A stretch of DNA of 64,000 bases from JAHEEL01 sp963715255 (GCA_963715255.1 CAVQRN010000002.1:310001-374000), one strand, 5' to 3'. Positions 36,045 to 45,786 are shown, counted from the stretch's first letter. Translations and numbers: made by a program. Notes: generated by a model not told the origin, from the sequence alone.

Positions 36045-38036
36045 TCAGTCGGTGCCGATCGGAGGCTCAGCGAGGCGGAGGATCCAGAGGCCGGTGTTCA
36101 GGTCGGAGACGTAGATGAGATCGTCGACCACGTGAACCGACCACACCAGCGGCATGGCGATGTTGCCGTTGGGAGAGGCGAAGTGACGCTGCGGATCGAC
36201 CTTCGTCGGAGGAACGAAGGATGCCACCTCGACGAGTGCTGTCGGATCCGAGAGATCCACGACGCGCAGCCCGCCGGAGAGCCATGCGGCGTAGAGATAG
36301 TGACCGGCCGTCACAGCTTCATGGGCCGTATAGAACCCGTCGAGTGCCAGCCGGCCTTCGACGTCCGGTAGCGCATCCTCGATCGAGTAGACGGAAGCCA
36401 GAGACGGATCAGCCTGTCGCGCCGCGTCAAACACCACGCTGATCCCCCATGACCCCGTCCCTACCTCGTCATCAAGTGGGTCGAGATCCCGATGATTGAC
36501 GATGAGGACTCCGGTCTCCGGATTGAACGTCGTCGAGTTCGACTTTCCTTCCCGATACCCGAGCGAGGCGGTGCGACCGATCGCCTCTGGCTGCGATGGG
36601 TCGGATAGGTCGAGAACGACAACCCCGGCATCCCAGTGAGCAACGAAGGCGCGCTCCCCGTCCGGATCCACGGTGATGCTTCGTGCGTGGAATTCCCTTG
36701 GGTCGGCACCGTCGACAACAGCCTCGCTGACCGTCGCCGGAGTGTCGCGTCGGAAGTCCCAGTCGGACACGTCCACGGGATTCGCCGGATCGGTGACATC
36801 AACGATGCGAACGTCGCCGAGGGCATCGGGATGATCGAGGAATGAATTCGGTGCCGCGGCCACGACGAGGACCCGGTCGTCTTCGACCCACACGTCGAAG
36901 CCATGGATCCCCAACGTTCCCGCACCCGTCTCATACGCGCCGAGTTGCACCGGCAGGGAAGGATCCGTGACGTCGTAGAGAGCGAAACCGCGGAAGCCAT
37001 CCGCAACTGCGGGATCGCAGACTTGGTGTCCGATGATGGCGAGATCTCCCGAGAATCGGTCGGTCTCGATCGTCCCCGCCCACACGGCTTCTGTGCTCGT
37101 GCCCGGATAGTCCTCCGAGATGACTCCCGTCTCCACCGGCTCCGAAGGGTCGGTCACGTCGTAGCGCCGGACACCGGTCGCGGGGCAGGCTTCACCCCGG
37201 CCGAGCGTGCTGAGATAGGCGACGCCGCGGTGAACCCAGATGTCCGCGTTGAAACCGCCGGCGGGTTCGACGTGGCCGACGACGTCGAGCGCGATCGTGA
37301 CCGGGTCGTCGGTGACGTCCGGAAGCACATAGAGCGTTGTCGGGCTTGTCTTGCCCGTGAGGATCGGGTACGGGTTGACAGCGGTCCCATCCGGCATCCG
37401 CACCTCGAAGTGCAGATGGGGTGCCGTGGAGCTGGCGTTGCCGCTGGTCCCGACGAATCCGATGACGTCACCGGCAGCGACGTTGGCTCCGACAACGACC
37501 TCCGGAGGCGTTCCCCAGGTGAGGGATTCGTCGATGACCGGCACCTCCGTACAGATGACGTCCGCAGCCGCGGCGTTACCAGTCGTCGCACCATCGGCTG
37601 CTGCGTCCTCAACCGGGACAACTTCGCATACGGGTTCTGCAACGGGAGGGGGAGGAGGCACATCGTTGTTGAGGTGGAGGTATCGCGTATGCCAGCCATC
37701 GGCGTGCTGGATCTCGACGTAGAGGCCAGCCTTTTGTCCCACATCAACACGGGAGATGACGCCGCTCGCCGCAGCACGTACCGGAGTCGTCTTCGGTGCG
37801 GAGATGTCATTGCCCTTGTGGAGGCGGCCGCCATCGTCCCTGATGGCTCCGAACGTGTCGGAGAAGCGGTAGCTGCCCTCGAGGGGGAAACCGAGGGAGA
37901 ACGGGGGTGCGTAGAGCGACGGATCGCCACCCGGCGCACCATCTGTCTCGGCGTGGGCCGGAACGGTCAGGCCTACCAGCATGAGCGCCGTGACCAGCGG
38001 CACGAGGAGAGCGCGTCGAAAGGTCGATGCCCGCAT
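36045..38036 (-). CDS. Secreted M23 metallopeptidase fused to LVIVD beta-propeller repeats
   Basis: 663 residues with a signal peptide (LLVPLVTALMLVGLTVPAHA). Residues about 30-200 form a peptidase M23 domain: HKGNDISAP supplies the first zinc ligands and APHLHFEVRMPDGT the second. A Pro/Ala-rich insert splits the domain. The remaining 450 residues are LVIVD-type repeats (LYDVTDPSLPVQLGAYE, IVDVTDPANPVDVS, VLDLSDPSQPEAIG, VVDLSDPTALVEVA), expected to form a propeller. M23 enzymes cleave peptidoglycan cross-links. The ATG at 38036 lies 6 bases after TACGAT. It is downstream of the ccm operon on the same strand. Confidence 0.85.
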   Translation of the reverse strand: MRASTFRRALLVPLVTALMLVGLTVPAHAETDGAPGGDPSLYAPPFSLGFPLEGSYRFSDTFGAIRDDGGRLHKGNDISAPKTTPVRAAASGVISRVDVGQKAGLYVEIQHADGWHTRYLHLNNDVPPPPPVAEPVCEVVPVEDAAADGATTGNAAAADVICTEVPVIDESLTWGTPPEVVVGANVAAGDVIGFVGTSGNASSTAPHLHFEVRMPDGTAVNPYPILTGKTSPTTLYVLPDVTDDPVTIALDVVGHVEPAGGFNADIWVHRGVAYLSTLGRGEACPATGVRRYDVTDPSEPVETGVISEDYPGTSTEAVWAGTIETDRFSGDLAIIGHQVCDPAVADGFRGFALYDVTDPSLPVQLGAYETGAGTLGIHGFDVWVEDDRVLVVAAAPNSFLDHPDALGDVRIVDVTDPANPVDVSDWDFRRDTPATVSEAVVDGADPREFHARSITVDPDGERAFVAHWDAGVVVLDLSDPSQPEAIGRTASLGYREGKSNSTTFNPETGVLIVNHRDLDPLDDEVGTGSWGISVVFDAARQADPSLASVYSIEDALPDVEGRLALDGFYTAHEAVTAGHYLYAAWLSGGLRVVDLSDPTALVEVASFVPPTKVDPQRHFASPNGNIAMPLVWSVHVVDDLIYVSDLNTGLWILRLAEPPIGTD

Positions 38037-38088
38037 GGAACCATCGTACCGACTCGGAACAGAGGAAGGGTCGTCAATCACCGCCCGC

Positions 38089-38673
38089 CTACCCCTGTTG
38101 CTCGGTCTCCCCGGTCTTCACCGATTGGATATCTTGACCGATCAACATACGCTCGATCGTCTGCGTCAGGAGTTCGTAGGTGACCGGACCAATCACCTTG
38201 CCGACGACGATTCCGTCGCGGTCGACGAAGAAGGTCTCCGGGAGACCGGCAACACCGTACGAAAACGCAGCACGCGAGCCCTGATCGATGGCATATACCG
38301 TCTCCGGACTCTGGCCGTACTGGTCGAGATAGCCGATCGCCTGAGTCTTCTCGTCCTGTGTGTTGACAGCGAAGAAGGTCACGTCGAAGTCCGAGTACTC
38401 GGATGCACCGGCATTGAGTGCAGCGTGCTCCTGGCGGCACCCGGTGCACCACGACGCCCAGAAGTTGACCACGACCACATCGCCGAGGTAGTCCGAGAGC
38501 CGAGCCTCCCCGTCTCCTTCAAGTTCAGCCAGATCGATTTCCGGTGCCGGCTTGCCGACCAGTGCCGAACTGACAATGGTCGGATCCTCACCGAGACTCG
38601 ATCCCAACGCGATACCGACCACGACGACGAGGAGACCTGCGACGATCACCAGCCAGACGATCTTGTTGCTCAC
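38089..38673 (-). CDS. ccmG: Thioredoxin-like cytochrome c biogenesis protein (CcmG/ResA type)
   Basis: 194 residues: an N-terminal membrane anchor (IVWLVIVAGLLVVVVGIAL), then an extracytoplasmic thioredoxin fold with NFWASWCTGCRQEHA (CxxC active site) and the cis-Pro in AGLPETFFVD. It keeps apocytochrome CxxCH cysteines reduced for heme attachment. The start overlaps the TPR gene stop (ATGA), as the last gene of the ccm operon. Confidence 0.88.
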   Translation of the reverse strand: MSNKIVWLVIVAGLLVVVVGIALGSSLGEDPTIVSSALVGKPAPEIDLAELEGDGEARLSDYLGDVVVVNFWASWCTGCRQEHAALNAGASEYSDFDVTFFAVNTQDEKTQAIGYLDQYGQSPETVYAIDQGSRAAFSYGVAGLPETFFVDRDGIVVGKVIGPVTYELLTQTIERMLIGQDIQSVKTGETEQQG

Positions 38674-39467
38674 GATCTCGCCTCTTCGAGCATCGTCGTT
38701 GCCTCCGCCCGCACGTCGGCGGGGATCGACTCATAGGCCAGCAACAACTCGAGGGGCTCCACCACGCCGGCCATGTCGCCGAGCTCGAATCTGATGTTGG
38801 CGAGGAACCAGTACGCCTGCGGATAGTCGGGCTCGACAGCGAGTGCCCGCACCACAAACGGCTCCGCCAACTCGGCTTCCCCTGAGACGAACGTCAGCCA
38901 TCCGACTCGAGCAAGAGCAGCAGCGTTCTCCGGCTCTTGGTCGAGCACGATCATGTAGTGCTCGACCGCTTTCGAGATATTGCCTTCCTCCACGTAGCGC
39001 TCGGCGAGTGCGATCCGCATGCCGACGATCTCAGGGTTCTGCGCAACGACCGTCTCCATCTCACTTGCCGTGACGGAAGACAGATCCGTCCCGCTTTGGC
39101 CTCCCGCTACCTGCCCTTCCAGGACCTCGGTTGCGATCCCGTCGGTTACTTCGCCTGCCGGTGTCCGCTCCTGGATCGACATCACGGCCACTACGACGAC
39201 AACCACCGCAGCGATTCCGACGACTGCCGTTCCGATGATCGCTCGACTCTTCGACCGACCTTCCCGGGTGTTGGCTTCGGCGGCGTTGGATTCCTGCTTC
39301 GCGCCACCGACGAGTTGTTCCTCGAGCGCGGCTCGCTCCGACCGGCACGCGGCGCGCAAGCGCTCGGCTGTTGCCTCGTCGAACTCACCCGCCTCTAGCT
39401 GCTCGTCGATCTCTGCAAGATCACGATCCACCTGTGCGATCTGATCGGCAATGCGTGTAGCGTTCAC
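38670..39467 (-). CDS. ccmI: CcmI-like TPR protein
   Basis: 265 residues: a cytoplasmic coiled N-terminus, one transmembrane helix (IGTAVVGIAAVVVVVVAVM) and extracytoplasmic TPR repeats (MRIALAERYVEEGNISKAVEHY, AALARVGWLTFVSGEAELA). CcmI proteins hold apocytochromes for heme ligation. It begins with GTG, overlaps the CcmH stop (GTGA) and is followed by the ccmG-type gene. Confidence 0.75.
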   Translation of the reverse strand: MNATRIADQIAQVDRDLAEIDEQLEAGEFDEATAERLRAACRSERAALEEQLVGGAKQESNAAEANTREGRSKSRAIIGTAVVGIAAVVVVVVAVMSIQERTPAGEVTDGIATEVLEGQVAGGQSGTDLSSVTASEMETVVAQNPEIVGMRIALAERYVEEGNISKAVEHYMIVLDQEPENAAALARVGWLTFVSGEAELAEPFVVRALAVEPDYPQAYWFLANIRFELGDMAGVVEPLELLLAYESIPADVRAEATTMLEEARS

Positions 39468-39883
39468 TTCTCAACTCCTGCCGGGTCACGGTCTTTGCGA
39501 CGAAGTCCAACGATGGCGACCACACCGACGGCGAGAGCGCCTAGTGGTACGGCCCAAAGCATGATTCCCCACCCGGCGGCCGGTGGATCGAGCAGCACCT
39601 GCTCGCCGTAGTTGACGACGAACATGGCGATGATCTCCTCATCGGTACTTCCGGCCTCGATCTCATCGGCGATGCGAATCCGCAGATCCTTCGCGAGGTC
39701 GGTCTGTGACCCCGCAAGCGATTCTCCCGCGCAGATCGGGCACTTGAGCCTGACCGCGAGGTTGTAGGCGCGCGCCTCCGGATCCGTTGCCGGGTCGGCG
39801 CCCGGCCAGAGCCCCACGACGAGCACCGCAAGAGCGATCACCGGCACGATGAACCATACGAGGCCCCGTCGACGCTCAGACAT
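39464..39883 (-). CDS. ccmH: CcmH thiol-disulfide protein
   Basis: 139 residues. Two membrane helices flank the CcmH/CycL domain with the redox motif LKCPICAGESLAGSQTDLAKDLR and the NYGEQVLLDPP ending. It works with CcmG and CcmF in heme ligation. The ATG at 39883 overlaps the ccmF end by 8 bases; the longer frame above it is only ccmF read out of frame. Confidence 0.9.
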   Translation of the reverse strand: MSERRRGLVWFIVPVIALAVLVVGLWPGADPATDPEARAYNLAVRLKCPICAGESLAGSQTDLAKDLRIRIADEIEAGSTDEEIIAMFVVNYGEQVLLDPPAAGWGIMLWAVPLGALAVGVVAIVGLRRKDRDPAGVEK

Positions 39884-41915
39884 CTGCACGCTCACGTTGT
39901 TCACCCCGCTCCGGCGTCGCAGACTGGTCGCGGCGTTTCCGGCCGAGAGCAAGGGTCCCGCCGGCGACGATCGTGAGCCCGCCGACCCAAACGAGCCACT
40001 GCAGCGGGAAGATCAGAACCTTCAAGCGAATGCCACTGTCGGTCAGGGATGCGATTGACAGGTAGACGTCGTCGATCCATGTCGTCCAGACCTGAGGAGT
40101 GGTGATCACCTGTCCGAACTTCGGGTACTCGTGGAGCCTCGGTTCGAGGACCGCCCTCGTCGTCGAGCACGTCGAATCGAGGATCGCAATACGAGCACCC
40201 TGGACGTTGCGCGTCGGCTCGACCCGCGAGAAAGGTTCGATGTACTTGACGCAGTAGCCCTCGACGACAGCAGTCTCACCGACGGCGAGCGGCACTTCGG
40301 TCCTGATCGCCAGCGCCGACGTGGTACCGATCGCCACCGCGATGAGCGCGACCCCGATATGGGCGACCTGTCCGCCCCAGAATCCCCTGTCGTTGCGAAC
40401 CGTGGAAGCGAGGGCAGTTGGCCACGACTTGCCCCCTCCATGAGCCCGCGACGACTGATGCAGGTAGAACGCCACGATATTGGCAATAACGAAACCTGCG
40501 AGGCCGATGATCACGATGACGGACACCGAACCGACCCCGACGAGTACCGAGATGGCGGCGACCGCGAGACCGACATTGAGGCCGACTCGCGTTCGCTGCC
40601 AGAGCACCTTTCCGCTCGCGAGCCGCCATGGCGCCGTCGATCCGGTCCCGATCGCGAGCAGCACCAGGATGGCGAGCGGAACGGCCACACGGTCGAAGAA
40701 CGGCCGACCGACGGCAACTTCCCTCCCCGTGAATGCCTCGACGAGGAGCGGATACAGCGTGCCGAACAGGACCGTGAATCCGAACAGTGTCATCAGCAAG
40801 TTGTTGAGCAGGATGAACCCCTCGCGTGAGACCAGCGAGTCAAGTCGCGGGGACGAGGCGACGGTGCTCGCCCTCGCTGCGAACAGTCCGAACGAACCGA
40901 AGACGATGAGTCCGAGGAAAATGAGCAGCACCGGTCCAACGACGGACAGACTGAATGCGTGAACGGAGGCGATGACGCCGGAGCGCGTGAGGAACGTTCC
41001 GAAGATCGTCAGGGCAAAGGTGACGATCACCAGCACGAAGTTCCACGCCTGGAGCATCGAACGGCGGCTCTGGACGATGGCAGAGTGGATGAACGCCGTT
41101 GCCGCGATCCATGGCAGCAGTGCCGCGTTCTCCACCGGATCCCATGCCCAGTAGCCGCCCCAACCGAGGACCTCATAGCTCCACCAGCCGCCGAGGAGGA
41201 TGCCTGCCGTGAGGAAGATCCAAGCCACGAGTGACCAGCGATGGGTGCGGTCGAGCCAGACCCGACCGGTATCCGACCGGATCAGCGCAGCGATAGCGAA
41301 GGCAAACGGGACGGTGAATCCGACGTATCCGACGTAGAGCAGCGGCGGATGGACCGCCATCAGAATGTGATTTGCCAGGAGCGGATTCGGCCCGATCCCG
41401 TCGAGCGGCGCCGCCGTCGCACTCAGCGGGAACCAGGACGATGCCGCGCAGAACCCGTTCACGACCTCGGTACACACCTCGAAGGGGTTCGCGGCAGTTG
41501 CCATGAGACCGAACCAGAACACAGCAACAGCGCCGATGATGCCGAGAGCGAGCACCCCCAACCCATCCCCCGCCCGCAGCTTCCGCCATACGAGCCACGT
41601 GAATACGGAGAGCATGAGTCCCCAGAGCAAAACACTGCCAGCGAGAGCCACCCAACCCCCGGCCAGAAGGAACACGAACGGCGTGGCAAGTGCGGTGTTC
41701 TTTGCGACGTAGGCGATCGAGAAATCGTGCGTAAGGATCCCGATCTCGAGGAGAGTGAATGCAGCAACACCACCGAGGACAAGACCGATAGCCGGAATCT
41801 TGACTCGCGCCGGGTCTGGGTTTGGTGATCTCGAGACGCGCACGCCTTGGATGGTGAGCGCTATCGCCGAGACGAGAGCGACAATGATCGAGAGATACCC
41901 CGCTGCAGCGATCAC
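39876..41915 (-). CDS. ccmF: Cytochrome c heme lyase subunit CcmF
   Basis: 679 residues, many helices. The heme-handling WWD motif is WGGYWAWDPVENAALLPW. Conserved histidines occur in NHILMAVHPPLLYVGY and the HSAIVQ region. CcmF takes heme from CcmE and ligates it to CxxCH. The GTG start at 41915 overlaps the ccmE stop by 4 bases (GTGA). Confidence 0.95.
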   Translation of the reverse strand: MIAAAGYLSIIVALVSAIALTIQGVRVSRSPNPDPARVKIPAIGLVLGGVAAFTLLEIGILTHDFSIAYVAKNTALATPFVFLLAGGWVALAGSVLLWGLMLSVFTWLVWRKLRAGDGLGVLALGIIGAVAVFWFGLMATAANPFEVCTEVVNGFCAASSWFPLSATAAPLDGIGPNPLLANHILMAVHPPLLYVGYVGFTVPFAFAIAALIRSDTGRVWLDRTHRWSLVAWIFLTAGILLGGWWSYEVLGWGGYWAWDPVENAALLPWIAATAFIHSAIVQSRRSMLQAWNFVLVIVTFALTIFGTFLTRSGVIASVHAFSLSVVGPVLLIFLGLIVFGSFGLFAARASTVASSPRLDSLVSREGFILLNNLLMTLFGFTVLFGTLYPLLVEAFTGREVAVGRPFFDRVAVPLAILVLLAIGTGSTAPWRLASGKVLWQRTRVGLNVGLAVAAISVLVGVGSVSVIVIIGLAGFVIANIVAFYLHQSSRAHGGGKSWPTALASTVRNDRGFWGGQVAHIGVALIAVAIGTTSALAIRTEVPLAVGETAVVEGYCVKYIEPFSRVEPTRNVQGARIAILDSTCSTTRAVLEPRLHEYPKFGQVITTPQVWTTWIDDVYLSIASLTDSGIRLKVLIFPLQWLVWVGGLTIVAGGTLALGRKRRDQSATPERGEQRERADV

Positions 41916-42331
41916 GCCTGACCCGATCCGTCTCCGGATGGATGCTCAGGATCGTACTCACCCTCGTCCGACGTGTAGCTCTCATCGTGCTTCACGAGCA
42001 TCGTGTCAGAGTGGAACTGGCTCCCATCCCACGTCCCTTCAACCACGACGCCGATACCTTCCTGGAAGAGCTGCTGAGGCGCGCCGATGTAGAGGACGGT
42101 CACGGCCTCTCGGCCGTCCGTCACCTCGAACGAGACTCCTCCGGTCGTGTCGGTGACGGTGCCCGGGACGACCTGACCCCCGAGTCTGAGCCGTGCATCA
42201 CCGGGAACCTGCGCCGAGAGTTCGGTCGGGGTGTTGAAATAGACCAGACTCGAATTCAGGCTGACCACGAGTGTGGCAATCACAACGACGACGATCGCCG
42301 CGGGCAGAACGAACTTCCAGTAGCGCTTCAC
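41912..42331 (-). CDS. ccmE: Heme chaperone CcmE
   Basis: 139 residues: a membrane anchor (VLPAAIVVVVIATLVVSL) and an OB-fold domain. The covalent heme-binding histidine and tyrosine are in LVKHDESYTSDE, the HxxxY pattern of System I CcmE. Starts at GTG 42331, overlapping the ccmD stop. The long frame above it belongs to ccmC and ccmD in other phases. Confidence 0.92.
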   Translation of the reverse strand: MKRYWKFVLPAAIVVVVIATLVVSLNSSLVYFNTPTELSAQVPGDARLRLGGQVVPGTVTDTTGGVSFEVTDGREAVTVLYIGAPQQLFQEGIGVVVEGTWDGSQFHSDTMLVKHDESYTSDEGEYDPEHPSGDGSGQA

Positions 42332-42450
42332 TCGTAGTCTCCGATGCTCCGACGATTGTTTCGAATCCTCATCACGATCGACGCCGCGTACAACCCGAGA
42401 CTTCCGTATGCGACGCCGTATGCGAATGCGACCCAGCCCCAGTCGCTCAC
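42328..42450 (-). CDS. ccmD: CcmD-like small membrane protein
   Basis: 40 residues, MSDWGWVAFAYGVAYGSLGL then a helix and a basic end (MRIRNNRRSIGDYE). This size, one helix and position between ccmC and ccmE identify CcmD, which releases heme-loaded CcmE from CcmABC. GTG start overlaps the ccmC stop (GTGA). It only appears fused to CcmC because of a frameshift near 42516. Confidence 0.8.
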   Translation of the reverse strand: MSDWGWVAFAYGVAYGSLGLYAASIVMRIRNNRRSIGDYE

Positions 42451-43185
42451 AACGCACCACCGAGCTGGGGGACGGTGACTGCCTCGCCGGCAACCGGCCG
42501 TTCGATCGAGCGCTCGCACCGCGAGGCGGCGCTCCTCGAGGTGGATAAGTTCGATGCGTTTCACCATTAGCGCCGCGTAGACAATGGTGAAGGCCACGAC
42601 ACCGACAATGAGGGCAGTGAGCATCAACGGATCCTGGATCGCCGGGCCGTCGGGACGAATGAGTGAAGGAGGTTGGTGCAGCGTGCGCCACCAGACGACC
42701 GAGAAGTGAACGATCGGGATCTGGATCGCTCCGAGGACGCCGAGCACCGCCGCCCTCGATGCTCTCGCTATGGGATCGTCGGTGGTCCTCCGCAGAGCCA
42801 GATAGCCGAGGTAGACGAAGAACATGATGAAGGTGAGCGTCAACCGGGCATCCCACGTCCACCACACTCCCCACGTGGGCTTCGCCCAGATCATTCCGAG
42901 GGCGAGTGCAAGGCCGGTGAAATACACGCCGATCTCAGCGCTGGCAGCCGCGACGCGATCCCACCGGAGGTTCTTGGTGAGTAGGTACGCCAGGCTGCCG
43001 ACAAACGTGACGAAGAACGCCGTGTAGGCGAGCCATGCCGCGGGGACATGGACATACATGATACGAACGAGATCGCCCTGCACGGAGTCGGCAGGACTGA
43101 CCATCGAGAGCGTGAACACGACGGCGAGAGACAACCCCATCACCACCCACGGCCACCGCCGGCTCCACGTCTGCACCGTCATCAT
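42447..43185 (-). CDS. ccmC: Heme export/handling protein CcmC (frameshift near the end)
   Basis: About 246 residues once repaired, six helices. The WWD signature GVWWTWDARLT and the flanking heme-ligand His (YVHVPAAWLAY; PIVHFSVVWWRTLHQ) are intact. Close to 42516 the frame shifts. Restoring two bases at GTGCGAG gives ...AVRERSIERPVAGEAV and a stop at 42447-42449 that overlaps ccmD. The start at 43185 has AGGAG just upstream and overlaps the ccmB stop (ATGA). Confidence 0.9.
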
Positions 43186-43850
43186 GTCTCCTGTAGAGGT
43201 CGGGAGGACACCACCCCGATGATGGCCACCACCAAGACGACAGCAACCATCAACAACACCCAGGAGACGATACCGTATCCTCCGAGTAACCCGTCGTAGG
43301 TCTGGGTGGCTCCCAGCAGCAGAGGAACCGACAGCGGGGCAACAAGAAGGGGAACCAGGGCCGTTCCTGCGCTTGAACTGTTGACGATCGCACCGGTGAG
43401 GGTTCCCAGAAGCGCAAGACCGATGGCGACGATCAGCATCGTCGCGAGAAGCCACAGTGGGCCGATGATCGAGATGTCGTAGAGGCCGACGGCGACGACG
43501 CCGACTACCGATTCGAAGATCATCAGAAGGATCGCCGAAGAGACGGTACGACCGACGAATCCGGCCGCCGGGTCGAGGCCGAGCAGTGCCGAGGCGTCCT
43601 GCTGCGGCAGGGTCTCCATCGATGACCGCCCGACGGAAACGAGCACCCCGAACAGCATCACGATCACCCAGTACATCCCCGGTCCGATCTCGCGGAGCAG
43701 CACGGCGTCGGTCCCGATCGCGAGCGGGACGAGGAGGAGGGCAATCGTACCGAACGGAATGGTGATCCACAGCATGTCTCCTCGACGCCGCTCCCGGAGG
43801 AGATCACGGTCGACCACAGCGCGCACCTGAAGCCAGAATCCGGTCGTCAT
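43182..43850 (-). CDS. ccmB: Heme ABC exporter permease CcmB
   Basis: 222 residues, six predicted helices. ERRRGDMLWITIPFG near the N-terminus and the later FESVVGVVAVGLYD stretch are typical of CcmB. With CcmA and CcmC it forms the complex that loads or releases CcmE. Overlaps both neighbours by 4 bases. Confidence 0.9.
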   Translation of the reverse strand: MTTGFWLQVRAVVDRDLLRERRRGDMLWITIPFGTIALLLVPLAIGTDAVLLREIGPGMYWVIVMLFGVLVSVGRSSMETLPQQDASALLGLDPAAGFVGRTVSSAILLMIFESVVGVVAVGLYDISIIGPLWLLATMLIVAIGLALLGTLTGAIVNSSSAGTALVPLLVAPLSVPLLLGATQTYDGLLGGYGIVSWVLLMVAVVLVVAIIGVVSSRPLQET

Positions 43851-44515
43851 GACAGCGTGCCCCCGGAGAGTTCGACCGTTCGGTGAGCAATCTTGTTGAT
43901 ACGGTCACGGTCGTGAGAGACGACAACAACGGCACCGCCTTCTGCGGCCTTCCGTTCGATGAGTCCCTCAACGAGATCAACAGCATCGCGATCGAGAGCG
44001 GAGTGTGGCTCGTCGAGGAGCAGGAGCGAGCGATCGATCATGAGTTCCCTGGCGAACTCGGCGCGCCGCTGCATCCCGTGCGATGAGGCACCGGCGGGTC
44101 GGTCGGCCGCGCCCGCCAACCCGACGGCGGCGAGTGCCGTCTCGACCCTATCCGTCGGCACGCCGGCCACTCGTGCCGTGTACCGGAGATTCTCGGCGAG
44201 TGTCAACTCTGGGAAGATCCCGGGGACGTGACCGATCATTCCGATCCGGCGACGGACGTCGTACCGATCCGGCAACGTCAGGTCGGCGCCGAGCACGGTC
44301 CCCGAGCCTTCTGCCGGTCTGATCAACGTGGCGATGAGGCGCAGAGCCGTGGTCTTGCCTGCCCCGTTGGAGCCGAACAGTCCGACCACCTCGCCTGCGT
44401 TGATCTCGAGGTTGACGTCTCGCAGGATCTGTGTCGATCCAATCCGAACGCCGACGCCGTCGAGCGCAACCAATGGCCCAACGAGACCATGATCCTCAGC
44501 GGGCAGGTTCGTCAC
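43847..44515 (-). CDS. ccmA: Heme ABC exporter ATPase CcmA
   Basis: 222 residues, one ABC domain. Walker A GLFGSNGAGKTTALRLI, the signature region SSHGMQRRAEFARELMIDRS and Walker B LLLLDEPHSALD followed by the SHDRDR switch histidine. It drives heme transfer from CcmC to CcmE. The start is uncertain: I use GTG 44515 (MTNLPAEDHGL); an internal TTG would also be possible, while the frame above 44515 is antisense-like. First gene of the ccm operon. Confidence 0.9.
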   Translation of the reverse strand: MTNLPAEDHGLVGPLVALDGVGVRIGSTQILRDVNLEINAGEVVGLFGSNGAGKTTALRLIATLIRPAEGSGTVLGADLTLPDRYDVRRRIGMIGHVPGIFPELTLAENLRYTARVAGVPTDRVETALAAVGLAGAADRPAGASSHGMQRRAEFARELMIDRSLLLLDEPHSALDRDAVDLVEGLIERKAAEGGAVVVVSHDRDRINKIAHRTVELSGGTLS

Positions 44516-44678
44516 GCGCCGCCCATCTTCCAAGTGGCCCACCAGTTCTCCTCGCGTCCAGTCCGCTTCATACCGACGCTGCAACCGGGGCGACTCTACT
44601 GTCCGTGCGACCGGTGGGGAGGCCGCGGGCCGCCGGGGTAGCTGATGGTCCGAATCGACCCGTCGCTTCCGACATCGC

Positions 44679-45786
44679 TCACGGTGCCGAGGTGATCCAC
44701 GCCTCCCGGAATCGTGTCCGATCGGCTTCGAAGTCCGTGACACCATCGACGTGGCACCGGACACAGGTCCTGATTGCGTGACACGTGAAGCACGTTCGCG
44801 TCCCCGTACTTCACCACATCGGGATGTGCGGCGAGCCAGGGCTCGTCGAGGTCGCCTCCGGGGTGGTGACAAGTGTCGCACTCGGTACGCGCGTCGACGC
44901 TCTCATCGGATTCGTGACACAGCACGCACCCGTCTCCCTCGTCTTCGAGGAAGGCGGCCGCATGGTCCGCTTCGTTCCATCCGTCGGGATGGGGCAACTC
45001 CACACCGTGACAAGCGGTGCAAAAGTCCGGCTGGACGTGGCACGTCGAGCACGACTCGCCACCTTCGTGGTTCACAACGTCCGGATGGGCGGTGAGCCAG
45101 GGGTCATCGACAGCCCCGCCGGGATGGTGGCACGTGTCGCAGTCGCTGCGTGCCGCGCCGATCGCGGCGGACCCGTGACAGGCCATGCAAGCTTCTTCCC
45201 CGCCTTCCAGGGAGGCGCCGGCATGGTCGTCTTCATTCCAGCCGTCGGGATGAGGCATCTCCAAGCCGTGGCACGTATCGCAGAACTGCTCCTGGGAGTG
45301 ACACGACGTACACGCGAGCTCTGCGTCGAATAGGGCAGTCCCGTGTGCCCTGCCCCACTGCGCGTCCAGATGGCTCGGCGGCCTGGGTATCACCGAGAGA
45401 GGGTGACAGGATGAGCATGGCAAGGGGGCAATGGCATCGATGCCGTGGCAGTCATAGCAGGTGTCCATGGAGGGTTTGACGGTGCTTGCGTCCACATGCG
45501 ACTCAACCGGGTGGCACGATCCGCAGCCGACGGAGTCAGATGCGGCGTCGTGGTCGTCGTGATCGAACGTCAAGGTCTCGGGACGGTTGGTGGAACGAAT
45601 CTCGTCAAAGTCGGCGTGACACTCGGAACACACAACGAACTCGCTGTTGCTGACCACCGTGGTGGACGGGGGCGGCACCTCGTCGGACGACGCGCTCCCG
45701 CCGAAGCTGCAGCCGGCGGCGAGGATCGCGATGAACATGGCACCGCCCGAATACCAGGTACGCCTGATCATCCGAAGCCGTCTCAT
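44679..45786 (-). CDS. 14-heme c-type cytochrome lipoprotein (frameshift near the end)
   Basis: About 369 residues after repair. Lipobox ILAAGC near residue 26, then 14 CxxCH motifs. The two central modules are duplicates: PHPDGWNEDDHA...CDTCHHPGGAVDDPWLTAHPDVV and PHPDGWNEADHA...CDTCHHPGGDLDEPWLAAHPDVV. Near 44792 the frame shifts; beyond it CFTCH and CVRCH and an ITSAP end appear in the next frame. It would sit outside the membrane and store or pass electrons. It lies directly upstream of ccmA and downstream of the NapC-like cytochrome on the same strand. Confidence 0.88.

Noticed and set aside
42328..43770. An apparent CcmC-CcmD fusion
   Set aside because: The join lies beyond a frameshift near 42516; repairing it gives a CcmC stop that overlaps a separate ccmD GTG.
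44516..44881. Upstream extension of the CcmA frame
   Set aside because: It reads antisense-like low-complexity sequence and overlaps the 14-heme gene end.
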